DNA of 64,000 bases from Nocardioides sp. S-1144 (GTDB taxonomy: Bacteria; Actinomycetota; Actinomycetes; Propionibacteriales; Nocardioidaceae), in NCBI RefSeq assembly GCF_005954645.2, contig NZ_CP040695.2:682001-746000 (forward strand). Reading direction: 5' to 3'. Both the position numbers and the translations under genes were made by a program. This document shows positions 33,196-41,786 of the stretch, one piece after another; position 1 is the stretch's first letter; every line of letters starts with the position of its first letter. The notes beneath the pieces are model-generated. The model saw only the letters and a list, made by a program, of their open reading frames with translations, was not told the DNA's origin and ran no database searches.

Positions 33196-34452
33196 TCACG
33201 GCGGGTAGTCGCTGGGCGGCACGAAGATCACCAGCCACCAGATCCACCCGACCTGGCCCACGACGCCGGCCACGACCCAGAACGTCGTGCGCAGGCCGAG
33301 CAGCCGCGGCCGCTCGCGGTGCCCGCCGACGAGCAGCACGGCGAGCGGGAAGAGCGGGATCAGGTAGCGGAAGATGCTGGTGTGCCCGTCGACGACGGCG
33401 AGCAGGTAGAGCGCGTAGGCCGCCGACCAGACCCGCAGCCGCAGGTCGACGCCGCCGGCCACCCGCGGCACCAGCATGAGCAGCGCCAGCGCGACGGGGA
33501 CCACGATCCCCAGCGCGGGCAGCACGAAGACCGACTGGCGGTACTCCAGGGCCCAGGAGATCGTCTGCTGCCACGGCTCGAGGACGTTGATCGACGCCTC
33601 GCCGCGCCACGCGGTCATCGTGCTCGGGTAGGCGTCGCGGCGCCCGGTCCCGAGCGCGGCGATCGTCGTCCAGAGGATCCCGGACAGGCCGGTGGCCACG
33701 AAGGTGCCGAGGATCGCGAGCCGCTCCGGGGTCTCGACCGGCCGCTCGGCCCGCACGCGCCAGCGCATCCAGATCGCGACCACGACCACCACGACCAGCG
33801 GCAGCGCGATCGGGCGGGTCAGGCCGAGGAGCAGCGCGGCCGCCGCGGCGCCCCACCACCGCTCGCGCACCAGCAGCAACAGGAACGTGACCAGCAGCAG
33901 CATCGAGAACGACTCGGTGTAGGCCATCTGCAGCACGGGCGCGACCGGGCAGGCCGCCCACACCGCGACGCCGGCCAGGGCCACGAGCTCCGAGCGGGCG
34001 GGCAGGGTCTCGACGAGCAGCCGCGCCATCACCACGGCGGCGCCCAGCCCGGCGAGCAGCGCGAGCAGCGGTGCGACGGTGGCGAAGTCGGCGCCGGTCA
34101 GCGCCGAGACGAACCGGATGGCGTAGGGGAACACGGGGTAGAACGCCCACGGGTTCTGCTGGACCCGGCCGTCCTCGCCGACCGGCAGGGTGTCGGGGTA
34201 GCCGCCGTCGACGATGCGCTGGTACCACTGCGCGTCCCACGACAGCGCCAGGTCGATCTCGCCCTCGCGCGGGCCGGTGACGCCGGGGAACCACTCCTGC
34301 TGCTCGGCGGCCTGCGCCATCAGCAGCCACGTGACGAGCCGCAGGCCGAGGTAGACCGCGACGACCTTGGCCCACAGCGGCACCTCGTCGAGCCGGCGCG
34401 GCCACCGGGCCGGCCGGTCGCCCCGCACTCGGTCGGCGACGGGTGCGGGCAT
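33196..34452 (-). CDS. PIG-V-like membrane mannosyltransferase
   Basis: This 418-residue integral membrane protein has about ten helices. After a short cytoplasmic tail the first helix (LWAKVVAVYLGLRLVTWLLM) leads into an outer loop with LSWDAQWYQRIVDGGYP, the W-D-x-x-W-Y ... G-Y motif of the PIG-V/GT-C glycosyltransferases, which use polyprenyl-phosphate sugars. QNPWAFYPVFPY and the late motif TSIFRYLIPLFPL also fit. It probably glycosylates an envelope lipid or protein. ATG 34452 follows GACACT by 7 bases, and that hexamer overlaps the -10 of the divergent acuC-like gene. Confidence 0.78.
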   Translation of the reverse strand: MPAPVADRVRGDRPARWPRRLDEVPLWAKVVAVYLGLRLVTWLLMAQAAEQQEWFPGVTGPREGEIDLALSWDAQWYQRIVDGGYPDTLPVGEDGRVQQNPWAFYPVFPYAIRFVSALTGADFATVAPLLALLAGLGAAVVMARLLVETLPARSELVALAGVAVWAACPVAPVLQMAYTESFSMLLLVTFLLLLVRERWWGAAAAALLLGLTRPIALPLVVVVVVAIWMRWRVRAERPVETPERLAILGTFVATGLSGILWTTIAALGTGRRDAYPSTMTAWRGEASINVLEPWQQTISWALEYRQSVFVLPALGIVVPVALALLMLVPRVAGGVDLRLRVWSAAYALYLLAVVDGHTSIFRYLIPLFPLAVLLVGGHRERPRLLGLRTTFWVVAGVVGQVGWIWWLVIFVPPSDYPP

Positions 34453-34471
34453 GGTGACTAGTGTCGCAGGG
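34453..34471. promoter_or_regulatory. divergent leaderless promoter with overlapping -10 hexamers
   Basis: On the + strand TAGTGT (34459-34464) precedes GTG 34472 by 7 bases. On the - strand GACACT (34465-34460) precedes ATG 34452 by 7 bases. The two -10 hexamers share five base pairs, so the polymerases would compete, and the start codons are only 19 bases apart. Confidence 0.65.
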
Positions 34472-35662
34472 GTGGATTCCTGTTCGGGTCCGGCCGTCGT
34501 GGTCTTCGACCCCACGCTGACCGCCTACGACTTCGGCCCGAGCCACCCGATGTCGCCGCTGCGGGTCGACCTCGCGATCAGGCTGGCCGAGGGGCTGGGC
34601 GTGCTCGGCCCGCGGCTGCGGGCCGTGCCGGCGCCGTACGCGACCGAGGCGCAGATCGAGTCGGTCCACGGCCGCGACCTGATCGAGGGCGTCCAGCGGA
34701 TGGGCCGCGACCCGCACGGCCCGGACGCCGAGGACGTCGGCCTCGGCACCGACGACAACCCCGTCTTCGCCGGCATGCACGAGGCCGCCTCGCACGTGGT
34801 CGGCGCCACGGTCGAGGCCTGCCGCCAGGTGTGGTCGGGGGAGTCGCTCCATGCCGCCAACATCGCCGGCGGCCTGCACCACGCGATGGCCGACCGCGCG
34901 AGCGGCTTCTGCATCTACAACGACATCGCGGTCGGCATCCGCTGGCTGCTCGACCAGGGTGCGGAGCGGGTCGCCTACGTCGACGTCGACGTCCACCACG
35001 GCGACGGCGTCGAGCGGGTCTTCTGGGACGACCCGCGCGTGCTGACGATCTCGCTGCACGAGTCGGGACAGTTCCTCTTCCCCGGCACCGGCGGCTCCGA
35101 GGCGCTCGGCGGGCCGGACGCCCTGGGCTCGGCGGTCAACGTCCCGCTGCCCCCCGGCACCACCGACTCCGGCTGGCTGCGGGCCTTCCACGCCGTCGTC
35201 CCGCCGCTGCTGCGCGAGTTCGCCCCCGACGTCCTGGTGACCCAGCACGGCTGCGACTCGCACCGCTCCGACCCGCTCGCCGACCTCGAGCTGAGCATCG
35301 ACGGGCAGCGGGAGACCTATCTCGCCCTGCACGACCTCGCGCACGAGACCGCGGGCGGGCGCTGGGTGGCCACCGGGGGTGGCGGGTACGCGGTCGTCGA
35401 CGTCGTCCCGCGCGCCTGGACCCACCTGCTCGCCATCGTCGCCGGTGCCCCGCTGGACCCGGCCACGGCGACGCCGCAGGCCTGGCGCGACCACGTCGAG
35501 GCGGTCCTCGGCGCCACCGCCCCGGAGGTCATGACCGACGGCGTGTCGCCCTCCTGGCGGGCCTGGGAGGACGGCTACGACCCCGACTCGTGGCTCGACC
35601 GGATGGTCCAGGCGACGCGCACGGCGGCCTTTCCGTACCACGGGCTCGATCCCGTCCTCTGA
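34472..35662 (+). CDS. AcuC-like histone deacetylase-family protein
   Basis: This 396-residue zinc-dependent deacetylase resembles AcuC, which deacetylates acetyl-CoA synthetase in Bacillus. Motifs: FGPSHPMSPLRVDLA, NIAGGLHHAMADRASGFCIY with the paired catalytic His, YVDVDVHHGDGVERVF (zinc Asp/His), SLHESGQFLFPGTG, and ATGGGGYAVVDVVPRAW near the end. GTG 34472 is chosen because TAGTGT lies 7 bases upstream; an in-frame ATG at 34451 would overlap the divergent gene. Confidence 0.88.
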   Translation: MDSCSGPAVVVFDPTLTAYDFGPSHPMSPLRVDLAIRLAEGLGVLGPRLRAVPAPYATEAQIESVHGRDLIEGVQRMGRDPHGPDAEDVGLGTDDNPVFAGMHEAASHVVGATVEACRQVWSGESLHAANIAGGLHHAMADRASGFCIYNDIAVGIRWLLDQGAERVAYVDVDVHHGDGVERVFWDDPRVLTISLHESGQFLFPGTGGSEALGGPDALGSAVNVPLPPGTTDSGWLRAFHAVVPPLLREFAPDVLVTQHGCDSHRSDPLADLELSIDGQRETYLALHDLAHETAGGRWVATGGGGYAVVDVVPRAWTHLLAIVAGAPLDPATATPQAWRDHVEAVLGATAPEVMTDGVSPSWRAWEDGYDPDSWLDRMVQATRTAAFPYHGLDPVL

Positions 35663-35725
35663 GCGACACGCCAGGGACTCACAAGTAAATCTCCGCAACG
35701 TCTTCCCCACGCGTCACAGGAGCCC

Positions 35726-35731
35726 TACAGT
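35726..35731 (+). promoter_or_regulatory. probable -10 of the HTH protein gene
   Basis: TACAGT lies in the 139-base gap after the acuC-like gene, within AGCCCTACAGTCTGC. A start near 35738 would leave a leader of about 60 bases. No clear -35 is seen. Confidence 0.35.
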
Positions 35732-35801
35732 CTGCTCACGTCGTGCTCGTGCGATCACCGGTGGGGAAGCCGGTGGCGAGCACCTAGAAAGCTGGTGCCA
35801 G

Positions 35802-36005
35802 GTGTCGAACTCGACCGGAGGACTCTCCGACCCGAAGTTCCTGACCATTGCCGAGGTCGCATCCCTGATGCGGGTCTCGAAGATGACCGTCTACCGACTC
35901 GTCCACGGCGGTGAGCTGCCCGCGGTCCGCGTGGGTCGCTCGTTCCGTGTGTCCGAGGAGGACGTCGACGAGTACCTCCGCAAGAGCTTCTACAACGCGG
36001 GTTGA
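35802..36005 (+). CDS. excisionase-family helix-turn-helix DNA-binding protein
   Basis: This 67-residue MerR/excisionase-type winged helix protein contains FLTIAEVASLMRVSKMTVYR and LPAVRVGRSFRVSEEDVDEY. It is nearly all DNA-binding domain. A close homologue (Rv0500A) occupies the same position next to bS22 and the epimerase in M. tuberculosis, so despite its family name it is a core chromosomal gene and not a phage remnant. GTG 35802 is the only start that keeps the conserved SNSTGG N-terminus. Confidence 0.88.
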   Translation: MSNSTGGLSDPKFLTIAEVASLMRVSKMTVYRLVHGGELPAVRVGRSFRVSEEDVDEYLRKSFYNAG

Positions 36006-36064
36006 TCGAGCCGGCCGTCGCGGCGGGGGTGCGGACCGATTCCGCGCCCTCACGCGGTGCCCGT

Positions 36065-36070
36065 TAGGGT
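36065..36070 (+). promoter_or_regulatory. probable -10 of the bS22 gene
   Basis: TAGGGT within CCCGTTAGGGTTGGCG lies about 52 bases before the GTG of the bS22 gene. A start near 36077 gives a leader with an AGAAGAGG ribosome site. Confidence 0.35.
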
Positions 36071-36121
36071 TGGCGCTCTCACCCGGGTTTCCTGGTGTGC
36101 TCGATCAGAAGAGGTTGTTTC

Positions 36122-36223
36122 GTGGGTTCTGTCATCAAGAAGCGGCGCAAGCGCATGGCGAAGAAGAAGCACCGCAAGCTTCTCAAGAAGACGCGCGTCC
36201 AGCGCCGCAAGCTCGGCAAGTAG
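36122..36223 (+). CDS. 30S ribosomal protein bS22 (AURKAIP1/COX24 domain)
   Basis: A 33-residue, extremely basic peptide ([18 protein letters not shown] ... RRKLGK) of the AURKAIP1/COX24 family, found as protein bS22 on mycobacterial 30S subunits. It starts at GTG after AGAAGAGG with about 7 bases between, and ends TAG 27 bases before the epimerase gene. It is an essential-looking small gene that is easily missed. The order HTH protein, bS22, epimerase, acyltransferase is conserved in mycobacteria. Confidence 0.9.
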   Translation: MGSVIKKRRKRMAKKKHRKLLKKTRVQRRKLGK

Positions 36224-36250
36224 GCCGAGCACCCGGACGGGCGCGCGTCC

Positions 36251-37306
36251 ATGGCCGGCGGCGACAAGGTCGTCCTCGTCACCGGGGTCTCTCGTGACCT
36301 CGGCCGCCGGTGTGCGCGGGCCCTGGCCGAGCATCCCTCGGTCCGCCGGGTCATCGGCGTCGACGTCGTCCCGCCCCGCGGGGACGTCGGCGACGTGTCG
36401 TTCGTGCGCGCGGACATCCGCAACCCCGTCATCGCGAAGGTCATCGCCAAGGAGGACGTCGACACCGTCGTCCACATGAGCGTGATCGCGACCCCCGGCA
36501 GCGCCGGGGGCCGCAACACGATGAAGGAGCTCAACGTCATCGGCACGATGCAGCTGCTCGCTGCGTGCCAGAAGGCGCCGAGCGTGCGCGACCTCGTCGT
36601 GAAGTCGACGACGACGGTCTACGGCGCGAGCAACCGCGACCCGGCGATGTTCACCGAGGACATGGAGCCCCGGCGCGCCCCGCGCGCGGGCTACGCCAAG
36701 GACGTCGCCGAGATCGAGGGCTACGTGCGCGGCTTCGCGCGCCGGCGCAGCGACTGCCGCGTCACGATGCTGCGCTGCGCGAACGTCATCGGGCCGCACG
36801 TCGTCAGCCCGCTCACGTCGTACTTCCGGCTCCCGGTCATCCCGACCGTGCTCGGCTACGACGCCCGGATGCAGCTGCTGCACGAGGACGACCTGCGCGC
36901 GGTGCTCCAGCACTGTGTGAGCACGCCGGTCCCCGGCACGTTCAACGTCGCCGGCAGCGGCGTCCTGATGCTGTCGCAGGCCGTGCGCCGCCTGCAGCGC
37001 CCCGCCGTCCCCATGCCGGCCTTCGCCGTCGGGAGCCTCGGGTCGGCGCTGCGCTCGGCCCGGCTCGCCGACTTCTCGCCCGAGCAGCAGGCGTTCCTCA
37101 CCTACGGTCGCGGCGTCGACACCACGCAGATGCGCGAGGTGCTCGGCTTCGAGCCGCGTCACACCACCGCCGAGGCGTTCGCCGACTTCGCCGCCGGCCT
37201 GACGCCGACCGGCGGGCACCTCGACCGCGCCCTATGCGGGCTCGCGGCCCGGCTGCCCAGCGCGCCGGACCCCGTCGACGCCGGGAGGGGTGGTCCTCGT
37301 GGGTGA
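36251..37306 (+). CDS. NAD-dependent epimerase/dehydratase family protein (Rv0501-like)
   Basis: This 351-residue extended short-chain dehydrogenase has the N-terminal dinucleotide motif LVTGVSRDLGRRCARAL (the Gly-rich loop is degenerate compared with GxxGxxG), NVIGTMQLLAAC, the catalytic STTTVYGAS and YAKDVAEIE (Tyr-x3-Lys with the Lys present), and GTFNVAGSGVLMLSQA. It probably acts on a nucleotide sugar; the mycobacterial homologue is called galE2 without firm proof. The stop overlaps the acyltransferase start. Confidence 0.85.
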   Translation: MAGGDKVVLVTGVSRDLGRRCARALAEHPSVRRVIGVDVVPPRGDVGDVSFVRADIRNPVIAKVIAKEDVDTVVHMSVIATPGSAGGRNTMKELNVIGTMQLLAACQKAPSVRDLVVKSTTTVYGASNRDPAMFTEDMEPRRAPRAGYAKDVAEIEGYVRGFARRRSDCRVTMLRCANVIGPHVVSPLTSYFRLPVIPTVLGYDARMQLLHEDDLRAVLQHCVSTPVPGTFNVAGSGVLMLSQAVRRLQRPAVPMPAFAVGSLGSALRSARLADFSPEQQAFLTYGRGVDTTQMREVLGFEPRHTTAEAFADFAAGLTPTGGHLDRALCGLAARLPSAPDPVDAGRGGPRG

Positions 37307-38489
37307 CGCCGAGATCATCCCGATCGGCACCCGTGGCCGACCCGGCCGCGGCACCGGCAAGCAGCCGTCGTCGGCGGCCCGCAACCTGGCCCCCAAGCCC
37401 CGTCCCGCGGCGGGCCGGCAGACCACCCCGCCGGCCGACGACGTCCACGACGCCGAGCCGCCCGCCCGCGACCCCGTCGAGCCGGTCGAGCCGGTCGAGT
37501 CGGTCGGGCCGGTCGGGCCGGTCACGGCCGCCGAGACCCCCGGGGGGACCACCGCCCGGCCGGCCGCGACGACCCGCGAGCGACACCCGCTGCGGGGCAT
37601 CCCCACCTCCGCCTGGCTCTCGGCGTTCCAGCAGGCCGCGGCCGAGGTCTTCGGCGAGTCGTGGGAGCCGCGGCTCGCGCAGCTCCTGGCCTTCCTGCGC
37701 CGGCGGATCACCGGCGACTACGTCGTCGACGAGTACGGCTTTGACGCCGAGGTCACCGAGCGCTTCCTCATGGCGGTGCTGCGGCCGATCGCCGAGCAGT
37801 GGTTCCGCATCGAGGTGCGCGGCATCGACAACATCCCGGCCGAGGGCGGCGCACTGGTGGTGTCCAACCACTCCGGCACCGTCCCGGTCGACGGGCTGAT
37901 GACGATGGTCTCGATCCACGACCGCACGGGCCGCCACCTGCGCCCGCTCGGGGCCGACCTGGTCTTCAAGATGCCCGTCGTCTCCAGCATGGCCCGCCGC
38001 AGCGGCGCCACCCTGGCCTGCCAGGAGGACGCCGAGCGGATGCTGCGCGGCGGCGAGCTCGTCGGCGTGTGGCCCGAGGGCTTCAAGGGCATCGGCAAGA
38101 ACTACTCCGAGCGCTACAAGCTGCAGCGCTTCGGGCGCGGCGGCTTCGTCTCGGCGGCGCTGCGCACCGGCGTCCCGATCGTCCCCCTCGCCGTCGTCGG
38201 GGCGGAGGAGATCTACCCGCTCGTCGGCAACATCCCCGCGCTGGCCCGCCTGATCGGCGTGCCCTACATCCCGGTCACGCCGTTCTTCCCGCTGCTCGGA
38301 CCGCTCGGGCTGATCCCGCTGCCGTCGAAGTGGCTCCTCGAGTTCGGCGAGCCCATCCGCACCGACGAGTACGACGCGGGGGCCGCCGAGGACCCGATGC
38401 TCGTCTTCGACGTCACCGACCAGGTGCGCGAGACCATCCAGCAGACGCTCTACTCGCTGCTGATGCAGCGCCAGTCCGTCTTCCGCTGA
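37299..38489 (+). CDS. PlsC-like lysophospholipid acyltransferase family protein
   Basis: This 396-residue protein has a long disordered Pro/Val/Glu-rich N-terminus (repeats of PVEPVE and VGPV up to about residue 95) before the LPLAT domain: catalytic VVSNHSGTVPVD (His-x4-Asp), VFKMPVVSSMARRSGA, GVWPEGFKGIGK and VPIVPLAVVGAEE. It should acylate a glycerolipid or related acceptor at the membrane face. GTG 37299 has GGAGGGG about 10 bases upstream; GTG 37290 sits too close to it. It overlaps the epimerase gene by 8 bases. Confidence 0.85.
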   Translation: MGDAEIIPIGTRGRPGRGTGKQPSSAARNLAPKPRPAAGRQTTPPADDVHDAEPPARDPVEPVEPVESVGPVGPVTAAETPGGTTARPAATTRERHPLRGIPTSAWLSAFQQAAAEVFGESWEPRLAQLLAFLRRRITGDYVVDEYGFDAEVTERFLMAVLRPIAEQWFRIEVRGIDNIPAEGGALVVSNHSGTVPVDGLMTMVSIHDRTGRHLRPLGADLVFKMPVVSSMARRSGATLACQEDAERMLRGGELVGVWPEGFKGIGKNYSERYKLQRFGRGGFVSAALRTGVPIVPLAVVGAEEIYPLVGNIPALARLIGVPYIPVTPFFPLLGPLGLIPLPSKWLLEFGEPIRTDEYDAGAAEDPMLVFDVTDQVRETIQQTLYSLLMQRQSVFR

Positions 38490-38534
38490 CCCCGCTGACC
38501 CCGCTGACCCGGTCGGCCGGCGACGCCGGCGGCG

Positions 38535-39851
38535 TCAGGGCTGGCCGCCGCCGAGCAGCCCGTCGAGCGCGTCGGCGGTGCCGGTGAGCAGGTCGCCGAC
38601 CAGGCCGTCGCCCGACCCGGTACCGGTGCCGCCGCCCGCGCCACCACCGCTGGTGCCACCGGACCCGGAGCCACCCGAGCCCCCGCCGGAGCTGCCGCCG
38701 GACCCGCCGACGAGACCCTCGATGAGGTCGTCGAGGGGGTCGGTGAGCGGCGTGAGCGGGCCGCGGGGGCCACCGCCGCCGCCGGACCCGGGGACCGTGG
38801 GCGTCGACGACGCGCCGGGGACGGGGACGGCGGGCTGCTGCGTCGGAGCGGGGGTGCCGGGGCCCGGGCCGGGTCCGGGCGCGGCGGGATCCACGGCCCC
38901 GCCCTGCTGGCCCGGCTGGCCCTGGCCCTGTTGCCCCTGCTGGCCGGGCTGCTGGTCGCCGTCGGGGTCGCGGGGCGGGGTGGTCAGGCCGGGGAGGATC
39001 GTCCCGACCGGGTCGGCGAGGAGCTCCTCGAAGATCGGCGAGAGGGCGCCGACCGCCTGGACGGTGTCCTCGACGAGCGGCAGGACCCCGCACGACGGGC
39101 AGACCTGCACGGCGAGCCGGTCGAGCTCGGCGATCGCCGCCGCGGCGGCCGACAGCGCTCCCTGGGCGTCGGGGGGCACGGTGCCCTGGAGCTCCTCGAG
39201 GGTTGCCATGCTGGTCGTGGTGAACCCGCGCAGCTCCTCGACGGCGGCCTCGTCGCCGGTCGCGGCGTAGTCGTCGAGCAGCACCTGGGAGGCCTGGTCG
39301 GCCTGCCGGGTGAACTCCTCGAGGGTCTCGGTGATCACGGCGGGGTCGCGCTGCTCGCGGCTGAGGGCGCCGACCTCGTCGAGCCGGTCGGTGGCGTTGT
39401 CGAGCATGGTGGCGCCCTTGGCGTCGGCGTCGCGGACCAGGCTCTCGTGGACGTTCTCGATCGCCCGCTTGAGCGGGTAGAGCGTGTCGCCGGGGAGGGC
39501 GGACTGGGCGGCCACCGCCATCGAGCCGGACGCCGCGATCATGGCGAAGCCGCCGACGGCGACGGCGAGCCGGCGCTCGGAGCGGGTCCGGCGGTCGGCG
39601 GCCGGAGCCCGGCGCAGCGCGAGCCGGTCGTGGGTGTCGGCGACCAGCGCGGTCTCGGCGGCGACCATCAGCCGGGCGCGGAGGTCCTCGACGAACTCGG
39701 GCCGGGCCACGGGCGCGGGGACCGAGCGCAGCAGCGCGACCGCCGCGAGCAGGTCGGCGTACGGAGCGTCGTCGAGCGCGCCGCTCGAGGGATCCTCGAC
39801 CGAGGAGTGGAACTCCTCGGCCCGTCTCCGGGACGTGAACACGGGGTTCAT
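38535..39851 (-). CDS. DUF5667 membrane protein, probable anti-sigma factor of the BldN-like sigma
   Basis: This 438-residue protein has a cytoplasmic N-terminus (MNPVFTSRRRAEEFHSSVED, VARPEFVEDLRARLM), one membrane helix (LAVAVGGFAMIAASGSMAVA), then the DUF5667 block SALPGDTLYPLKRAIENVHE and a helical outer region. The long C-terminus is low complexity: Gln-Gly-Pro, then Gly/Ser-rich. It lies 112 bases downstream of the BldN-like sigma gene, the position of the anti-sigma factor RsbN in Streptomyces, so an anti-sigma role is inferred. Two Cys (CPSC) lie in the outer region. Confidence 0.8.
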   Translation of the reverse strand: MNPVFTSRRRAEEFHSSVEDPSSGALDDAPYADLLAAVALLRSVPAPVARPEFVEDLRARLMVAAETALVADTHDRLALRRAPAADRRTRSERRLAVAVGGFAMIAASGSMAVAAQSALPGDTLYPLKRAIENVHESLVRDADAKGATMLDNATDRLDEVGALSREQRDPAVITETLEEFTRQADQASQVLLDDYAATGDEAAVEELRGFTTTSMATLEELQGTVPPDAQGALSAAAAAIAELDRLAVQVCPSCGVLPLVEDTVQAVGALSPIFEELLADPVGTILPGLTTPPRDPDGDQQPGQQGQQGQGQPGQQGGAVDPAAPGPGPGPGTPAPTQQPAVPVPGASSTPTVPGSGGGGGPRGPLTPLTDPLDDLIEGLVGGSGGSSGGGSGGSGSGGTSGGGAGGGTGTGSGDGLVGDLLTGTADALDGLLGGGQP

Positions 39852-39963
39852 CGCATCCGTCCTGCTCGTTCCAGGGGGCCGACCTGGCCCGTCGAGGAGC
39901 ACAACGACGACCGGACGCGCGAGGTTACGGACGGGGTGGGAGCGCTTCGGGTCGGCCGGCGCA

Positions 39964-40734
39964 TCAGTCCCTCATCCCCTCGGGCATCAGCTTGGCCAGG
40001 TTGCGCACCCCGCGCAGCTGGAGCTGCTTGACCGCCCCGTCGCTCTTGCCGAGCACCGTCGCGGTCTCGGCGATGCTCATGCCCTGGAGGAACCGCATCA
40101 CCAGGCAGTCGCGCTGCTCGTCGGGCAGCTTCGTGAGGGCCTCGAGGAGCAGCTCGTTGGTCAGCCCCGTGAGCACCTGGTCCTCGGGGCTGTCCTCGCC
40201 GGCGTCGTCGTGGGCGCCCATGTCCTCGGTGCTCAGCTCGAGACGGGTTCGACCGGCCTTGTGGTGGTCGTGGGCGAGGTTGCGGGCGATGGTCATCAGC
40301 CACGCGCCGAAGTCCTTGCCCTGCCACCGGAAGCTCGTCATGTTGCGCAGCGCGCGCAGGAACGTCTCCGAGGTGAGGTCCTCGGCCAGCGGCACCGAGC
40401 GGGTCCGGTAGAAGAGGAAGCGGTAGACCGAGGGCTGGTAGTGGTCGAAGAGCTGGCCGAACGCGTCGGCGTCGCCGGTGCGGGCGAGCTCGACCAGGGC
40501 GATCAGGCGGGTGCGGTCGGCCTCGGAGTCCTCCGAGGACGTCGCCCGGTCGGCGTCACCGAAGCCGCCGGCGCCGGGGCCGCCGGCCGGGACGAGCGCC
40601 TCCGACAGCAGGACGCCGGCGCGGTCGGGGGGACCCAGCGGCACCAGGGCGGCGTCCGGGGCGGGCAGCAGGCGCGCGACGACCCGGCGCAGGGCCTCCA
40701 GGCCGTGCGCGACATCCCGCCCCTCCAAAGGCAT
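39964..40734 (-). CDS. BldN-like ECF sigma factor
   Basis: This 256-residue sigma factor resembles the developmental sigma BldN of Streptomyces. An N-terminal extension of about 75 residues precedes region 2 (FGQLFDHYQPSVYRFLFYRT, AEDLTSETFLRALRNMTSF, DFGAWLMTIARNLAHDH), and region 4 is LPDEQRDCLVMRFLQGMSIA ... GKSDGAVKQLQLRGVRNLAK. In BldN a similar extension is removed by proteolysis. ATG 40734 is preceded by GGAGG. Paired with a DUF5667 protein downstream. Confidence 0.88.
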   Translation of the reverse strand: MPLEGRDVAHGLEALRRVVARLLPAPDAALVPLGPPDRAGVLLSEALVPAGGPGAGGFGDADRATSSEDSEADRTRLIALVELARTGDADAFGQLFDHYQPSVYRFLFYRTRSVPLAEDLTSETFLRALRNMTSFRWQGKDFGAWLMTIARNLAHDHHKAGRTRLELSTEDMGAHDDAGEDSPEDQVLTGLTNELLLEALTKLPDEQRDCLVMRFLQGMSIAETATVLGKSDGAVKQLQLRGVRNLAKLMPEGMRD

Positions 40735-40831
40735 CTCGTGCGCCCTCCGTACCGGACCCTCCCCGAGCCCTGCGGTGATGGTAGATCAGGTTCGGGGCGG
40801 TGAACAGGCGTTGCTACCGGCTGGTAACCGG

Positions 40832-41713
40832 TCAGCGCCGCTTCCGCAGGGCCACCCCGGCGGCGACCGTGCCCGTCACCGTGCCCGCCGCGACCCCGAC
40901 CGCCAGGCCGGCGCGGGCGGCCTTGCGCCCGGTGCGGTAGTCGCGGACCCGCCAGCCCTGCTCCTTGGCGTGGGCGCGCAGCCGGGAGTCGGGGTTGATG
41001 GCGACCGGGTTGCCGACCAGGCCGAGCATCGGCAGGTCGTTGGCCGAGTCGGAGTAGGCCGAGCACCGGGTCAGGTCGAGGCCCTCCCGGACCGCGAGGG
41101 CCTTGATCGCCTCGGCCTTGCCCGGTCCGTGCAGCATGTCGCCGACCAGCCGCCCGGTGTAGACGCCGTCGACGTGCTCGGCGACGGTGCCCATCGCGCC
41201 GGTGAGCCCCAGGCGGCGGGCGATGATCCGGGCGATCTCGATGGGGGCCGCCGTCACCAGCCAGACCCGCTGGCCCTGGTCGAGGTGCAGCTGGGCCAGG
41301 GCGCGGGTGCCGGGCCAGATCCGGTGCGCCATCGCCTCGTCGAAGATCTCCTCGCTCAGCTCCTCGAGCTCGGTGACGGTGTGCCCGGCGATGAAGCTGA
41401 GGGCGGAGTTGCGGGTCTCCGCGATGTGGTCGGGGTCCTCGACGCCGACCACGCGGAAGTAGGCCTGCTTCCAGGCCGCGGAGAGGATGTCGCGGGTGGT
41501 GAAGAACTCGCGCCGGTGCAGCCCGCGGGCGAGGTGGAAGATGCTGGCGCCCTGCATGACGGTGTTGTCGACGTCGAAGAACGCCGCCGCCGTGGGGTCG
41601 ACGGGGTGGTCGAGGGCGGTCTCCACCTCGGCGGACGCCGCTGCCGCCTCGCCGGCCATCGTGGAGCGCTGCCGCAGGTTCGGCGGCCGGCGCTGCTTGT
41701 CCGAGGGAGGCAT
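40832..41713 (-). CDS. HAD-IB family phosphatase (SerB-like)
   Basis: This 293-residue HAD hydrolase has motif [21 protein letters not shown], motif II VTAAP, a Lys in [10 protein letters not shown], and motif [15 protein letters not shown]. The C-terminus has a hydrophobic segment ([20 protein letters not shown]) and RKRR, which suggests membrane association. It is related to Rv0505c (serB1); phosphoserine specificity is not proved. ATG 41713 lies 6 bases after TACAGT. Divergent from the acyl-CoA ligase gene. Confidence 0.85.
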   Translation of the reverse strand: MPPSDKQRRPPNLRQRSTMAGEAAAASAEVETALDHPVDPTAAAFFDVDNTVMQGASIFHLARGLHRREFFTTRDILSAAWKQAYFRVVGVEDPDHIAETRNSALSFIAGHTVTELEELSEEIFDEAMAHRIWPGTRALAQLHLDQGQRVWLVTAAPIEIARIIARRLGLTGAMGTVAEHVDGVYTGRLVGDMLHGPGKAEAIKALAVREGLDLTRCSAYSDSANDLPMLGLVGNPVAINPDSRLRAHAKEQGWRVRDYRTGRKAARAGLAVGVAAGTVTGTVAAGVALRKRR

Positions 41714-41786
41714 GGGCCCACTGTAGATCCAGGGACGCCCCGCGATGCCCCGTCAAGGCACGTCGTTCATGCCTACACTGCCTCGC

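Noticed and set aside
35802-36005. Excisionase-like gene as a phage or integrative element remnant
   Set aside because: No integrase, attachment site or compositional change nearby, and the same gene holds this place in mycobacterial core genomes.
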